This document shows positions 9,501 through 18,483 of a DNA stretch of 64,000 nt, piece after piece. Under the pieces are notes generated by a model. It was not told the DNA's origin and did no database searches. It saw only the letters and a list, made by a program, of their open reading frames with translations. Source of the stretch: Hofstenia miamia. Taxonomy: Eukaryota; Xenacoelomorpha; Acoela; Hofsteniidae. Where the stretch lies: NCBI GenBank assembly GCA_900660155.1, contig CABFPE010000031.1:2030749-2094748 (forward strand). The letters run 5' to 3'. The position numbers and the translations under genes are program-made. Every line of letters begins with the position of its first letter. Within the stretch, counting starts at the first letter, position 1.

Positions 9501-11816
9501 TGCACATCCGAACACAGACTGATAACCGAGTTGCTGTCATTAAATCATTATTTAGAAACTACAATACAGTCACTAAGAAGAGGAGCTGCATTTTTAGGTG
9601 CATCTGTTTCTTCTGTTCGATCTGCTTTAAAAAATGCTGGGAAGAAATGTTTCCATCCTAAAATTGTTCAGCAGTTGAAATCAACAGAAATCACCAAGAG
9701 ACGTGAATTTGGTCGAAAAATTCTTGACAAAATTAAAGAATTTCCAACTTTGTGAATCTCATGTTGTTTTCTGATCAAGCAGTGTTTCACCTTGATGGAG
9801 GAGTCAACGTCCACAATGCTTCTCATTGGTATGTGAGTAACCCTCATTGGCTAATTGAGAACTCATTGAATTCCCCGAAAACAATTGTATCGGCTGCTAT
9901 AGGAGACCCTGATGTCATTGGTCCATTCTTTTTCGATAGAAATGTTGACGGAATTTCATATTGGAAGATGATGAAATAAAAGTTCTTCTCACCGTTCTGT
10001 CATCTTTCTAATGCACGGGAGCTTTTCTTTATGGAGGATAGAGCATCTCCTCACTGGCAAAAGGACGTCAGGGCATTGCTGAATGAAAAGTTCCTGGGAG
10101 GGTGGATTGGATGCGGAGATGCTGAAAACCTTAACAAAACCTGGCTCCCTCGCTCGCCTAACTTCACCCCAGCGGATTTTTTTATATGAGGGTTTGTCAA
10201 ATGACTCGTCTACAAGCAAAACTCTAAAAATCTTGATCAACTCGATGCCGCCATTGTCACAGCGTTTCAACAGGTTTCACAAAACATGTTATTTGCAACT
10301 ATGGAAAGCTTTGTGAAGCGTCTAAATTTAGTTTTTGAATGGTGGACACATTGAAATGTAATACATACGAGATTAGTTGTTTTTATCATTAAACTTAAAC
10401 AATAATCCTTCGATTGAGACCAAGTTTATTAAAATCGGCTGAGTGGAAGCGATTTTATTAAATTTTTAAATCGGGACAGATAAAAAACACCCTATATATA
10501 TATATATATCCGTGTATTGACAAACGCAAGCGTAAGCGGCATAAAAAATCATAAACGTATGCAGCTATAGGCAAGGGGATTAAGCGCCTCTTAATGAAAA
10601 ATCAAAATGTGTCAGAAAACCATTGAGCTAATACCAAATTTTATTATGATGAATGCATTTTGACGTGTTACAAATTTCAAAATATTTAAATAAAAAAAAG
10701 AGAATTTCATTTGTGCATTGTATATTGCTACTGTTAAGGAATTTCTATGTCAAGAATCGCAAAATATTTCCGTATTTTTAAAAAGAATCAAATCTAGTAT
10801 ATTGCAGCTAAGATTGATTAGTGAGAATTCTCATGATAAAGTTATTCCTGTATAATCAAAACGTTGATGATAAATTAATGAATCACCATAATCTAAGTTT
10901 GTACAATGCACAATTTAATGTTTCTGAGCATATTTTGAATGTAGATCAGTATATTTACTGACTTTTTTTGCAATGTAGGCCTTTGTAGATATTCTTCTAT
11001 TCTATTCTATTCTTCGTGAAACTGAAGAAAAGTTTCACAAATTTCATAAGTGCTAAAAGCGAAAGCACATAAGCACAAGTTGCGATAAGTGAGACTTGAA
11101 AAAGCAAAATCGACGATAAGGGAAAATTTATTAAGCGATCAATTCTCTGATATATATATATATATATGTACATATACGGCTTTGGATCCAAAGTTTTAAA
11201 ATATCTACAAGGCACTGGATACAAAAAACGGGCGCAAGATACTATGACAGAGGGCGCTTGATACGGGTCCAAAAAAAATTTTTTTGAAAAACCTGAAACT
11301 CATACATACGAAATAAGACCTCTTTTCCAGACACGCAATGTAAAATTTTTGGATAAAATGAATTATTCTGGCTTTACATCAAAAAAGGAAAGTGTGGGCC
11401 GTGGATACAAATCCCATAGTATCTAGAGCCCGTATATATATATATATATATATATGTACATGTATCTATTTTTTTCAAACAATTCTTATTGAGTTAGATA
11501 CAATGAAGATATAAAAGTAAATAGTGTTAGAGATTACACATAAATTAATTCATGCACTTGGATGTAAATTCCTACCTCCTCCGTTCGAATAGCAAGTTGT
11601 GGGAAATCTCCAAACGTTTCCAAGATCAACGGCAAATCCAATGACGGACAATAAAAAATCCGCTTTTTTACTCCATGTTACTCTCTCCTCTTTCACGGGC
11701 TTATCCGCTGCCGCAACTTCAACTTGTTGTACAAAAGCATCAATTTGAGGATCTTCTTTTGCAACGTATTTGTAACCTGTCAAATCACGCTGCCTTTCAC
11801 TGTTCTTATGATCCAT
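78..11816 (-). CDS. Serotonin-transporter-like SLC6 Na+/Cl- neurotransmitter transporter, partial (nine exons, runs off left edge)
   Basis: Seen: exons on the minus strand at 11576-11816, 5109-5243, 4244-4457, 1301-1435, 1030-1261, 615-727, 437-568, 223-322 and 78-178 give a continuous SLC6 sequence through about TM11, with matching phases except at one gap. The first ATG (11816) follows no longer upstream frame. Motifs: TM1 [13 protein letters not shown] with the Asp that contacts the amine in monoamine transporters; the EL2 disulfide pair in [10 protein letters not shown]; an N-glycosylation sequon NGS; TM6 [20 protein letters not shown]8 TLGLDSTFGGLES, which supplies Na2-site residues. Family knowledge: these carriers retrieve monoamines across the plasma membrane, driven by Na+ and Cl-. 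The TM6 and TM8 segments resemble SERT (SLC6A4) more than DAT, although TM1 has Phe before Ala-Val-Asp as in DAT. Oddities: the exon for the end of EL2 through TM4 was not found between 1436 and 4243, one intron has a GC donor, and one intron is 44 bp. The C-terminus lies outside the window. Substrate is inferred. Confidence 0.93.
179..222 (-). other. Very short 44-bp intron in the SLC6 gene
   Basis: Minus-strand sequence begins GTTTGTTTTC and ends ATCATTTAG. Removing exactly these 44 bases restores the conserved [16 protein letters not shown] reading (SLC6: FYGxxRFxxDIxEMLGF). Reading through the segment instead brings in stops. Confidence 0.85.
223..322 (-). CDS. SLC6 exon: TM9-TM10 region
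   Basis: 100 bp, phase 0 to phase 1. It reads [13 protein letters not shown] then [16 protein letters not shown], aligning with the family's GGMYVxxLxDTF and FETIAVSWFYG segments without gaps. The donor GTTTGT opens an intron of only 44 bp. Confidence 0.88.
437..568 (-). CDS. SLC6 exon: end of TM8 and TM9
   Basis: 132 bp, 44 codons, phase 0 to phase 0. It reads [19 protein letters not shown], then [15 protein letters not shown], closely parallel to SERT (FAGLEGVITAVLDEFP in that family). The donor is GTAAGG. Confidence 0.92.
615..727 (-). CDS. SLC6 exon: EL4 and first part of TM8
   Basis: 113 bp, entering in phase 1 and ending in phase 0 at a strong GTAAGT donor. It reads [19 protein letters not shown] then [19 protein letters not shown]. 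The final LGLDST holds the Asp and Ser that coordinate the second sodium in SLC6 proteins. Confidence 0.93.
1030..1261 (-). CDS. SLC6 exon: TM6 and TM7, with GC splice donor
   Basis: 232 bp, phase 0 to phase 1. It starts [16 protein letters not shown] and continues through [33 protein letters not shown] and GYLAEV, the substrate- and ion-binding TM6 and then TM7. The exon must end at AAAGCAG followed by GCAAGA, a GC-AG type donor. The frame then joins [13 protein letters not shown] of the next exon. No GT donor gives a better join. Confidence 0.9.
1301..1435 (-). CDS. SLC6 exon: TM5 and EL3
   Basis: 135 bp, phase 0 to phase 0. It reads [20 protein letters not shown], then LTLPGAFTG and [14 protein letters not shown], matching SLC6 TM5 and the following loop. 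A GTAACA donor separates it by only 39 bp from the next exon. The phase-0 start implies that an unseen exon of phase 2 to phase 0 precedes it. Confidence 0.92.
2518..2583. mobile_element. GC-rich terminal remnant of a hAT-like DNA transposon
   Basis: A sharply GC-rich patch in AT-rich DNA, with CGGGGCCCC, GAGGGGCCC and a terminus ending GCCCCTCTTAAAGCCGGTACTG. Read on the other strand it starts CAGTACCGGCTTTAAGAGG, the style of hAT ends. No partner end was found, so the family is tentative. Confidence 0.4.
3341..3371. repeat. TA dinucleotide array
   Basis: Pure AT/TA run of about 31 bases, 39 bases after an ambiguous base at 3302. Confidence 0.95.
4244..4457 (-). CDS. SLC6 exon 3: TM3 and extracellular loop 2
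   Basis: 214 bp, entering in phase 1 and leaving in phase 2 at a GTAATA donor. It encodes TM3 with [13 protein letters not shown], then [15 protein letters not shown], whose two Cys form the family's EL2 disulfide, and a glycosylation sequon in LPNGSKS. It ends at SASEFF, the point where SLC6 proteins normally continue with about 45 residues through TM4. That continuation is not found downstream. Confidence 0.92.
5109..5243 (-). CDS. SLC6 exon 2: TM2 and start of IL1
   Basis: 135 bp, phase 1 to phase 1, bounded by TTCTTAG acceptor and GTATGA donor. It reads [15 protein letters not shown] then [15 protein letters not shown] and CPALK, which is the conserved SLC6 TM2 and the GQYHR loop. It joins exon 1 in frame across a 6.3-kb intron full of transposons. 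Confidence 0.93.
5590..9220 (+). mobile_element. Decayed non-LTR retrotransposon (jockey/CR1-like LINE)
   Basis: Seen: a Cys-rich first protein (5600-5780, CLICSSSC then CIKCK) and coiled-coil stretch ([19 protein letters not shown]). Next comes an ORF1-type tail at 6037-6321 ([17 protein letters not shown]). An endonuclease start follows near 6405 ([15 protein letters not shown]), with its later part at 7190-7260 ([20 protein letters not shown]). Reverse transcriptase follows: [19 protein letters not shown] near 8070, SKAFD near 8350, [20 protein letters not shown] near 8500 and the catalytic YADDT near 8600. The thumb and C-terminal part ends near 9200 ([15 protein letters not shown]). Several frameshifts and in-frame stops break both frames. 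The copy sits in intron 1 of the SLC6 gene, opposite strand. The endonuclease is interrupted at 6485-6895 by unrelated sequence. Confidence 0.88.
6485..6895 (-). mobile_element. Penelope-like retroelement fragment between two TA arrays
   Basis: The segment is bounded by single ambiguous bases (6484, 6896) and TA arrays (6485-6515, about 6880-6895). Its minus strand reads [18 protein letters not shown] then KIKDINKRF and, in another frame, [16 protein letters not shown]. These resemble the LPYI...KF...KD-P stretch between reverse transcriptase and GIY-YIG endonuclease in Penelope-like elements. A similar fragment lies at 26090-26400. It replaces the middle of the LINE endonuclease, so it is either a real insertion or an assembly mis-join. 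Confidence 0.5.
9330..10493 (+). mobile_element. Mariner-like DNA transposon, decayed transposase
   Basis: Transposase reads from about 9355 ([32 protein letters not shown]), through [20 protein letters not shown], to the first catalytic Asp in [12 protein letters not shown] (9752 onward). The segment [18 protein letters not shown] comes next. A second catalytic Asp is in [10 protein letters not shown] and the third in [10 protein letters not shown] (about 10150). It ends near 10316 with a tail typical of this group. At least three frame changes separate the pieces. The 3' terminus, GACAGATAAAAAACACCC, abuts a TA array at 10494, which fits TA target duplication. No matching 5' inverted end was seen, so the element is probably 5'-truncated where it meets the LINE. 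Confidence 0.85.
11168..11432. mobile_element. Possible MITE between two TA arrays
   Basis: The two ends are weak inverted repeats: TACGGCTTTGGATCC on the left, and TACGGGCTCTAGATAC when the right end is reverse-complemented. TA arrays flank both sides (11151-11167 and 11433-11455). Internal motifs of the type GGGCGCxxGATAC recur. No coding capacity. Confidence 0.4.
11576..11816 (-). CDS. SLC6 exon 1: cytosolic N-terminus and TM1
   Basis: Encodes 80 codons plus one base. A charged N-terminal tail is followed by [17 protein letters not shown] and LGNVWRFP, the SLC6 TM1 signature with the monoamine-type Asp. The exon ends at a GTAGGA donor in phase 1, inside the Gly-Gly-Gly-Ala motif that the next exon completes. 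No 5' UTR exon or promoter could be recognised upstream. Confidence 0.92.
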
Positions 11817-11912
11817 TGTATCACTAAATTCATTACTCGTTTGCCATCTGCAGCTAATTACGCTGATTATCTTTCAATTTACACAATTGTTTCCAAAATT
11901 AATTGGCATTTG

Positions 11913-11914
<2 letters not shown>

Positions 11915-11944
<30 letters not shown>
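11915..11944. repeat. TA dinucleotide array
   Basis: Pure AT run of about 30 bases, 98 bases upstream of the SLC6 start codon when read on the minus strand. Confidence 0.95.
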
Positions 11945-11947
<3 letters not shown>

Positions 11948-12261
11948 ATATACATATAATCCGCGCTGTGTCTTCGAAAATGAGGACTGTTAGTGTACAA
12001 AGCGCGGAATTCACCAATTTCCTATACAAATCGGGGAAATTGAGGCTTGAACCATTTCTCGTTTTTATGTGATATTTTTCAATAATAATTATATCGAAGT
12101 TTTTCCATATTTTGGGAATTCTAGCATTTTACACATCTTCGTCTAATTAAAACCGGTTAAGTAATGTTATCTCTGATTTTCAAAATATATTGATTACAAT
12201 GATTGCTGTATTACAAAACAATAGAAATTGAGGGAAAGATTCCCATTGTTGTACATCTAGT

Positions 12262-12761
12262 CAGGGGCTCCCCAAAATTAATTTTATGTTAGAATAATTG
12301 CAATAAATTATTTATTTTCATAAAAATTTTATGGTAATTATTTATTTTTGGGAAAAATTTACGGCATCATTTATTTTTTATGCGTGATTATGACCATTAT
12401 TTCTTTCGTGAAAATTTTTATTGCAATTGTTTATGGTAGACTAGATGGAACTATTTTAACCATTTTCTACCCAAATGGACTGAATCCTGGCACGTCCAAC
12501 TTGTCTGAGCTGCTCTTCAGCAAAGCAAAATTGAATTTTGCGTACCTACGACAATGCAAATGGAAACGCAATTGTTTTTGTCTATGAATAAGAAACAGTG
12601 AGACGCTAAATTTCTTTCTAAAATAATTTAGTTTTCTTGATTATTTTTGACGAAATAATTTATTTTTGGGGGTCGATTATCAAAATAATTTATTTTTGAA
12701 AGAGGGTGCAAAGAACTTTTTTATGTACTCCATTATGGGAACTATTTTTGCGGAGCCCCTG
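12262..12761. mobile_element. Non-autonomous hAT element (500 bp) with exact 8-bp target duplication
   Basis: Terminal inverted repeats CAGGGGCTCC / GGAGCCCCTG are flanked on both sides by CATCTAGT (12254-12261 and 12762-12769). An 8-bp duplication and CAGGGG ends are hallmarks of hAT transposons. The interior is AT-rich with repeated AATTATTTATTTT and no transposase. Confidence 0.9.
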
Positions 12762-12929
12762 CATCTAGTCCTAATCGACATTTGTGCCTTTCAAATTATA
12801 GAATTGAAATAACGCGCGGATTATTTTAAAAAATTTCAAATTTCTGGAAGGAATGTATAAATTCGGTTTGTTGTTTCTAAATAGACTAGATTTCAAGTCA
12901 TTCATAAAGTTTTAATTTTCTTACTTATA

Positions 12930-13253
12930 TAGGGATGGAATCCGGATAGTGAATTGAATATCTCGAATACCGGATAATTTGACTGCCGCTTAGCGGCTAA
13001 TTTACTGTATACCGAATAATATATTGTTCAATTATTACTGAAAACAACCTCATTCCTCAATTAATATCGACCTCTTGCGAATGAAAATAAATAAATATTT
13101 TGACGTATATTAAATAGACTGCACTCTGATATGTCAAAAAACTTTTTTTGTTGCAAATCCAGCAAAACAAGTGAAATTTTACCGGATGCTGGTTATCTAG
13201 ATCCGATTGTGTAATCGCCGATTTTAAAGATACCGGATTCCGGCACATCCCTG
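12930..13253. mobile_element. hAT-like MITE with CCGGAT-rich ends
   Basis: Left end AGGGATGGAATCCGGAT and right end ATACCGGATTCCGGCACATCCCTG are inverted repeats of each other (right reversed: CAGGGATGTGCCGGAATCC). CCGGAT motifs recur inside. I could not see a clean target duplication, so the superfamily rests on the terminal sequence. Confidence 0.6.
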
Positions 13254-14021
13254 CTTTTTTAATCTTTTTTTTGGTTATACCGATATAGATTGTCTTCATT
13301 AAACTTTGATGGACTATGATTATTTTTAATAATGCTTGATTTGTTAAAATCTCACATCTAACAAGCATATATATATATATATAATATATATANAATAACA
13401 AAATTGCGCATTTTGATGTTTAATATAGCTCTTCAGAATTGCTAAATTTAACGATTTATTTGTAGTAAAAAAGTTTTCAAATGAGTATTTCTAGTGGAAA
13501 TTTCTATTAAACTGTACAGGATGTCCAATACAAGACAAATGGACTGATGCAGACCCAGCCTTAGAAAGCCTTGAAAACGTGATTCAGACAGAGTTTCTTG
13601 TCCCCACAGGCGTCGGAAATCATTTTTGAGATGTTTTCATCCTTCCAAGCATCTCGTAGCAAAATATTTATAGCACATTTCATCTCTAGACGCAAGTCAA
13701 TAGTAAATAGCTTTAATATTTATAAGTACACAACAAAGTTGCCGTCTTTTTCATACAACCTTATATCTCCACAATACACAAGCACGGTAAAACATACAAA
13801 AAAGCAAATCAGGCAGCTATAAAAACAGTGTTAATAAATCATGTTGTACATACAGCGGTTATTGAAAATTTGCGTTTTTTCAAAAATTCACAGGGCTGTA
13901 GAAAAGTTTAGGGTAAGCCTTAGGCATTATATTTTGCCTAAATGTGTGCATTGATATCCCAATGCATAGGCAATTAACGATTTTGCCAAATCTCTTCTCA
14001 TTAATCAGAAAATAACTTGAA
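13254..14021. other. No gene seen
   Basis: AT-rich sequence with a broken TA array at 13368-13392, followed by an ambiguous base at 13393. Short frames here show no recognisable family. Confidence 0.5.
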
Positions 14022-14110
14022 CACGCTTTGTACTATGGGGTTAATTTGTACAAAGCCCGGTAAAAACTACGCATAAGCGCCGCTTTGTACAATTTCCATA
14101 GTACAAAGTG
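14022..14110. repeat. Imperfect palindrome capable of a long hairpin
   Basis: Left arm contains GCTTTGTACTATGGGGTTAA and TTTGTACAAAGC. The right arm contains GCTTTGTACAATTTCC and ATAGTACAAAGTG. The arms are reverse complements with a few mismatches around a loop of about 25 bases. It lies just before a TA array. Confidence 0.7.
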
Positions 14111-14114
14111 CAGC

Positions 14115-14118
<4 letters not shown>

Positions 14119-14152
<34 letters not shown>
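14119..14152. repeat. TA dinucleotide array
   Basis: Uninterrupted run of about 34 bases, directly after the 14022-14110 palindrome. Confidence 0.95.
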
Positions 14153-14157
<5 letters not shown>

Positions 14158-16879
14158 AAATTCTGATTATTGAAAGATCTGTAGTGGACATTGCAAAATA
14201 TTCAGATGATATCCTGTCAGTGGGAAAATCTACGATCAATCTGTTAATACAGATTACCAAGTGTATGTAGCCATAAAAAACGTTATTTTAAAAGTCTATA
14301 GTAGGAAACACTGTATAATATTCAAATTTATTATTACACTTCCCAACATTAAGAGAAAACATCATAATAGCATTTTAACAAGATAGAATTTTTGTACGTA
14401 CAATCTGTAACAATCAAAACCTCAAATATATACAACATAATTGTCATTCAGTGTATGGAAGCGTTTTTAATAAAAATATCTATCGATTTAAGAATGCTTT
14501 GTCATAAAATTGCAAATATTGAACTAGTATTCATCTCTGTAGTATACGCACTCCTTTTTTAAAGGAAACGTTATCATTATTTTCAAACCTTATTGACTAT
14601 CAATCTTTTTGAGATTTATGTACCATAGTTGTTTTACGATTTTCAAAAGAAACTCAGGTGCAATGATTAAAATACGAATATCATTGCACCTTTAAATGTT
14701 TTACGAATATTACTTTCTAATTTGAAAATTGGCGGCATTTGTTTAGCACTTCCCATTTTTTTTAGTTAAAATTGTGTAAAAAATAATACAAACCTTAAAA
14801 CTCATAAAGCACTGCATTACATGTAAATATACGAGCGCTGATTAAATTTACTATAAGTCGTACTCAATGCAGTTAAAACAGGTGGTGGGAATAGATGGCG
14901 TCCAGTTATGCACCATATTAGAGTAATTGTTTTGTATAGGAACACAATGGGCTTCGGTTTATTTTGACCTGAGCGACAATAAGATATAAACGTTGCTATG
15001 CGAAAGTCCGCTTTTAAATAGACCGTTCCTGACAATATGGGCTTAATATAAGCCAAATTTAATTAACACCGACAATTAAATTATATTTCTTAATCTATAT
15101 TGGTTGGTTGTCAGAGAACAACTGCGCCTTAATAAAAACACGGCGCAGAAATTTTAATTCAAATAATTGTAAATTTAAGTGCTTCATTAAAAGCAATATA
15201 TTAGCTATTGCATATCAAACATAGTGTAATCAGAAATGGCTTACCCTTACGTATTAATACCATCAGCCATTTAAGACTTGAGTATCATGGTAAACTCTTT
15301 GTTACACAATCAAACATTATAGATTTCAAGATAAGCAGGTAATGTAAACGCGGTGAAAATAAATCATGTTCATCATATCTAAAGTTGATTGGCAACGAAA
15401 AGTGGCCATTTAGAAACTGTAGTTCAAACCCCTGACAGATTGGTGTCCCAATGATAAATAAAGATACGGTGCAAAGCCAAATATAAGAGTCGTTTGATTT
15501 ATTTAATAAATTTCACTTTTATTTGCAATAATCAAATAACAAATATGTAAAAGAAAACTTAGGTTGAAATAAATTATTTTGTAACAACACACAAAATGAA
15601 ATTTTATGCTATGCCGATGATAATGATATACATTGCTAAAAATTTTATACATATATGCAGATGTGACTTGCATATACGTGTAATAAATAAAGGATCGATT
15701 CCAAATCCATTCCATATCTATTGGAATTCTTATGAATCCATCCATGGGATTTCTAACGATTCAGGGATTATTATAAAAATAACTAGCAAGTCATCATAGA
15801 AAAACATTTGAATTTAAGAACACATATGGATAATATAAGAAAAGACAATGCAACTAAATGAGAGGGGCTCGGCGGTATACCGTAGCAACTCCAATAGCGT
15901 AGTATTTTCTTCTAACACGGTTTTTCGAGAGTATGATGCAGAAATTCTCTTAAAATCTTCGAAGAACTACACGGTTTGTGCGCATGCTATTAATACAGCA
16001 ATTTGCTAGGTATTTATTAAAAAATAGAGAATAACTCGATAGTGAGCTTATTAGCAGTGATTTATAAAAATCTACATAGAGCATCCTTCATAAAATGCAG
16101 TATCGATATTCAACACGAATTCTGCGGATCTCGAACCATTTGCAAAATAGATAATCTAATAGATTTACAACATACCATCAAAAGATAATTTCGTTGGCAT
16201 TAACATCTGCGGCGTCAAATTCAGCAGCACTTACCAAATATGCTCTTGTCAACATTACTGTTGAACTAAAATTTTGGATCCAAGTACTATCTACGAGTTC
16301 TATTCATTGAATGTATCAGATACAAATTTATTTCAGATCCATGAATCAGATATCTATGGACAAATTTTTGCAAGGTCCATGTATGTTTTTTCACACAACA
16401 ACCAACATAACACAGCAGCAAAGGAATGTTGTATCACACAACAGGCGCAACACAACAGTCATACATGTATTCGTATGATATCCACTAAATAAGAGATTCA
16501 AGGATGTCAAGTGCTTAGATGCTTAGACATCCATATTACACCAGGCCAGAATTAATTTAATATTTGCTTATATATTGTATTATAGTTACAAATTTACAAT
16601 ACTTAGTAAGCAACATGTGTCCATACTATCTTACTTCAGTATTTAATTTGATTAATAATAGCTAATTTTAGCACATTTAATCTAAATTACAAGGCAGGAA
16701 GAGGGAACGGGACCAAATTTCAAAAGACTGGGCCAGGTCTGATGTTGAGAAATTTATTACAGTACAGAACCAAAAATATGTGGTCACGCATTCCTCTATT
16801 TTTAATATAATTACATTAAGGAAAATGCTTTGCATTTAAATGCAATTGTTTTGATTATTAAATTTTTGCATATGATACA

Positions 16880-16955
16880 GGTGGGCGCCACCGTCAGCCG
16901 ACTACTATTGGCGGCGCAGACCCGATAATGTCGGCGGTGGCAGCGCATCCTGCTG
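16880..16955. repeat. GC-rich imperfect inverted repeat
   Basis: GGGCGCCACCGTCAGCCGAC and, further on, GTCGGCGGTGGCAGCGC are approximate reverse complements. The patch stands out sharply from its AT-rich surroundings and may be a transposon end. No partner end was found. Confidence 0.45.
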
Positions 16956-17689
16956 AGCGACATCTATAAAACTGGATTAGACTGTATAATATTACATATA
17001 GAAACCCTAAAAGGCCTATAGCCCTGTAAACACAGCATATGATGCAAGCAGTATTGTGAAGCTATTTATCTGCAAAAAGGTTCATCATGCGGTTACAGGC
17101 AATCTGATTAATAAGACAACCTAATCTAAAATTTAATAAAAGCAATAAAAAAACTAAAACACATTTAACGTAATAAAAACATAATAAAACGTAATAAAAA
17201 AGGGTCAACGTTGGGGAGAACAACTTGTCAATCTCAAACGTCGCTACCACATCAAAGACATTAATTGTAGTTTCCGTAGTATGACATATTTCGTTTGTCT
17301 TGATATAGTTTTAATTATCATTCGGCTCAGCCGTCTAATTTTTGGGCGGCTGGCTGATCGCATTGAGGCTGGGTTGAGATATTCTATTAAATATAGTTCA
17401 TATTTAGACCTTAGTGAGATTCATATACATATAAATGATAATTTTACTTAACCCTATTTCCACTAGCGTTACTTTTACGTAACAAACTGATTGTCAGCAT
17501 TTGTTAAGAATTTTATTCATGACTATTAAAAAATATTGAAAGCTTTTACATGGAAACATCTATGGGGTAGGTCCCGCTCATGCAATGGTGAAGATTACTG
17601 CTAAAATATATTCTTATGTCTGATAAACATGTAAATAAGAACTTTTTTCAATGAGAAATCCGGTTTTTTCAAAAATATTCAAATTTTTT

Positions 17690-18483
17690 CAATACCTAAT
17701 GTTCAGATAATGAGGCGGTCTAATAATCATGAGAACAACAACTACCTTGAAGAATTTTGTTTTTTGAAGACAATCTGTGTGAGTCCCGTTCAGACGCGCC
17801 GTGTACAAAGTCAGAAGTTGTGGTGCAGTAGAAGGAATTTTTACTTGCTTTGTAATTGTACATGCTGGGATGGCCAAAATGGTGGTCAACTGGTGTTTTG
17901 TAACACTAAATATAAATAATACAGGTCTCTGTATTGTTGTATGCAGTTATTTATAGAAATGAATTTTATCAGGTGCCGATATAAATTTTTTAATGTGGGA
18001 CTCTGGTCGAGTTCTTATATTTTCTATTTCTTTAGCTATGAATACTATTTTTGTTAGAGATGTAGGCCCTGTTGCTCTGAAGTCAATGGTACCTTTTTCA
18101 GATAAGAATAAGTTACCATGGCAATGGCTGCCATTTTGGATTTTTGCATGGCACTTCATGCAAAGAGCCCTGAATCCAGATCCGACAGCTTTTGATATTT
18201 TAGGTGGTGGGAATGCAAACTAGATACAACTAGGCATGTAATAGCCCAATTAAGTTTGGTACTGGAATTCCTTTCAATAAGAAATTACTCCAATTGAACA
18301 ATTATCCTCTGTGTCTTTTCTTCTCAACAGTCGGAGGGCGTCATCTTCATCTTCTGATAGTGGTAATCCAGAAACATTCATTCCGAATTTCAGCTCAATA
18401 TCTTGAACGATATTTCTTCCTGACCTTTTAGTAGGACCAAAAAACGGAATCATATATGATAGAACTTGATTTTCTTTACACAA
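17690..18483 (-). other. Unidentified coding-like remnants
   Basis: Three adjacent minus-strand frames have mixed, non-repetitive amino-acid composition: 18483-18274 (with FGMNVSGLPLSEDEDDALRL), 18220-17947 (with CMKCHAKIQNGSHCHGN) and 17889-17689 (with LAIPACTITKQVKIPSTAPQ). I do not recognise a family. They may be pieces of one decayed gene or mobile element. Confidence 0.25.

Noticed and set aside
15350-15470. Possible tRNA-derived SINE because of AGTTCAAACCCC
   Set aside because: A B-box-like string alone. No A box at the right distance and no tRNA fold could be drawn.
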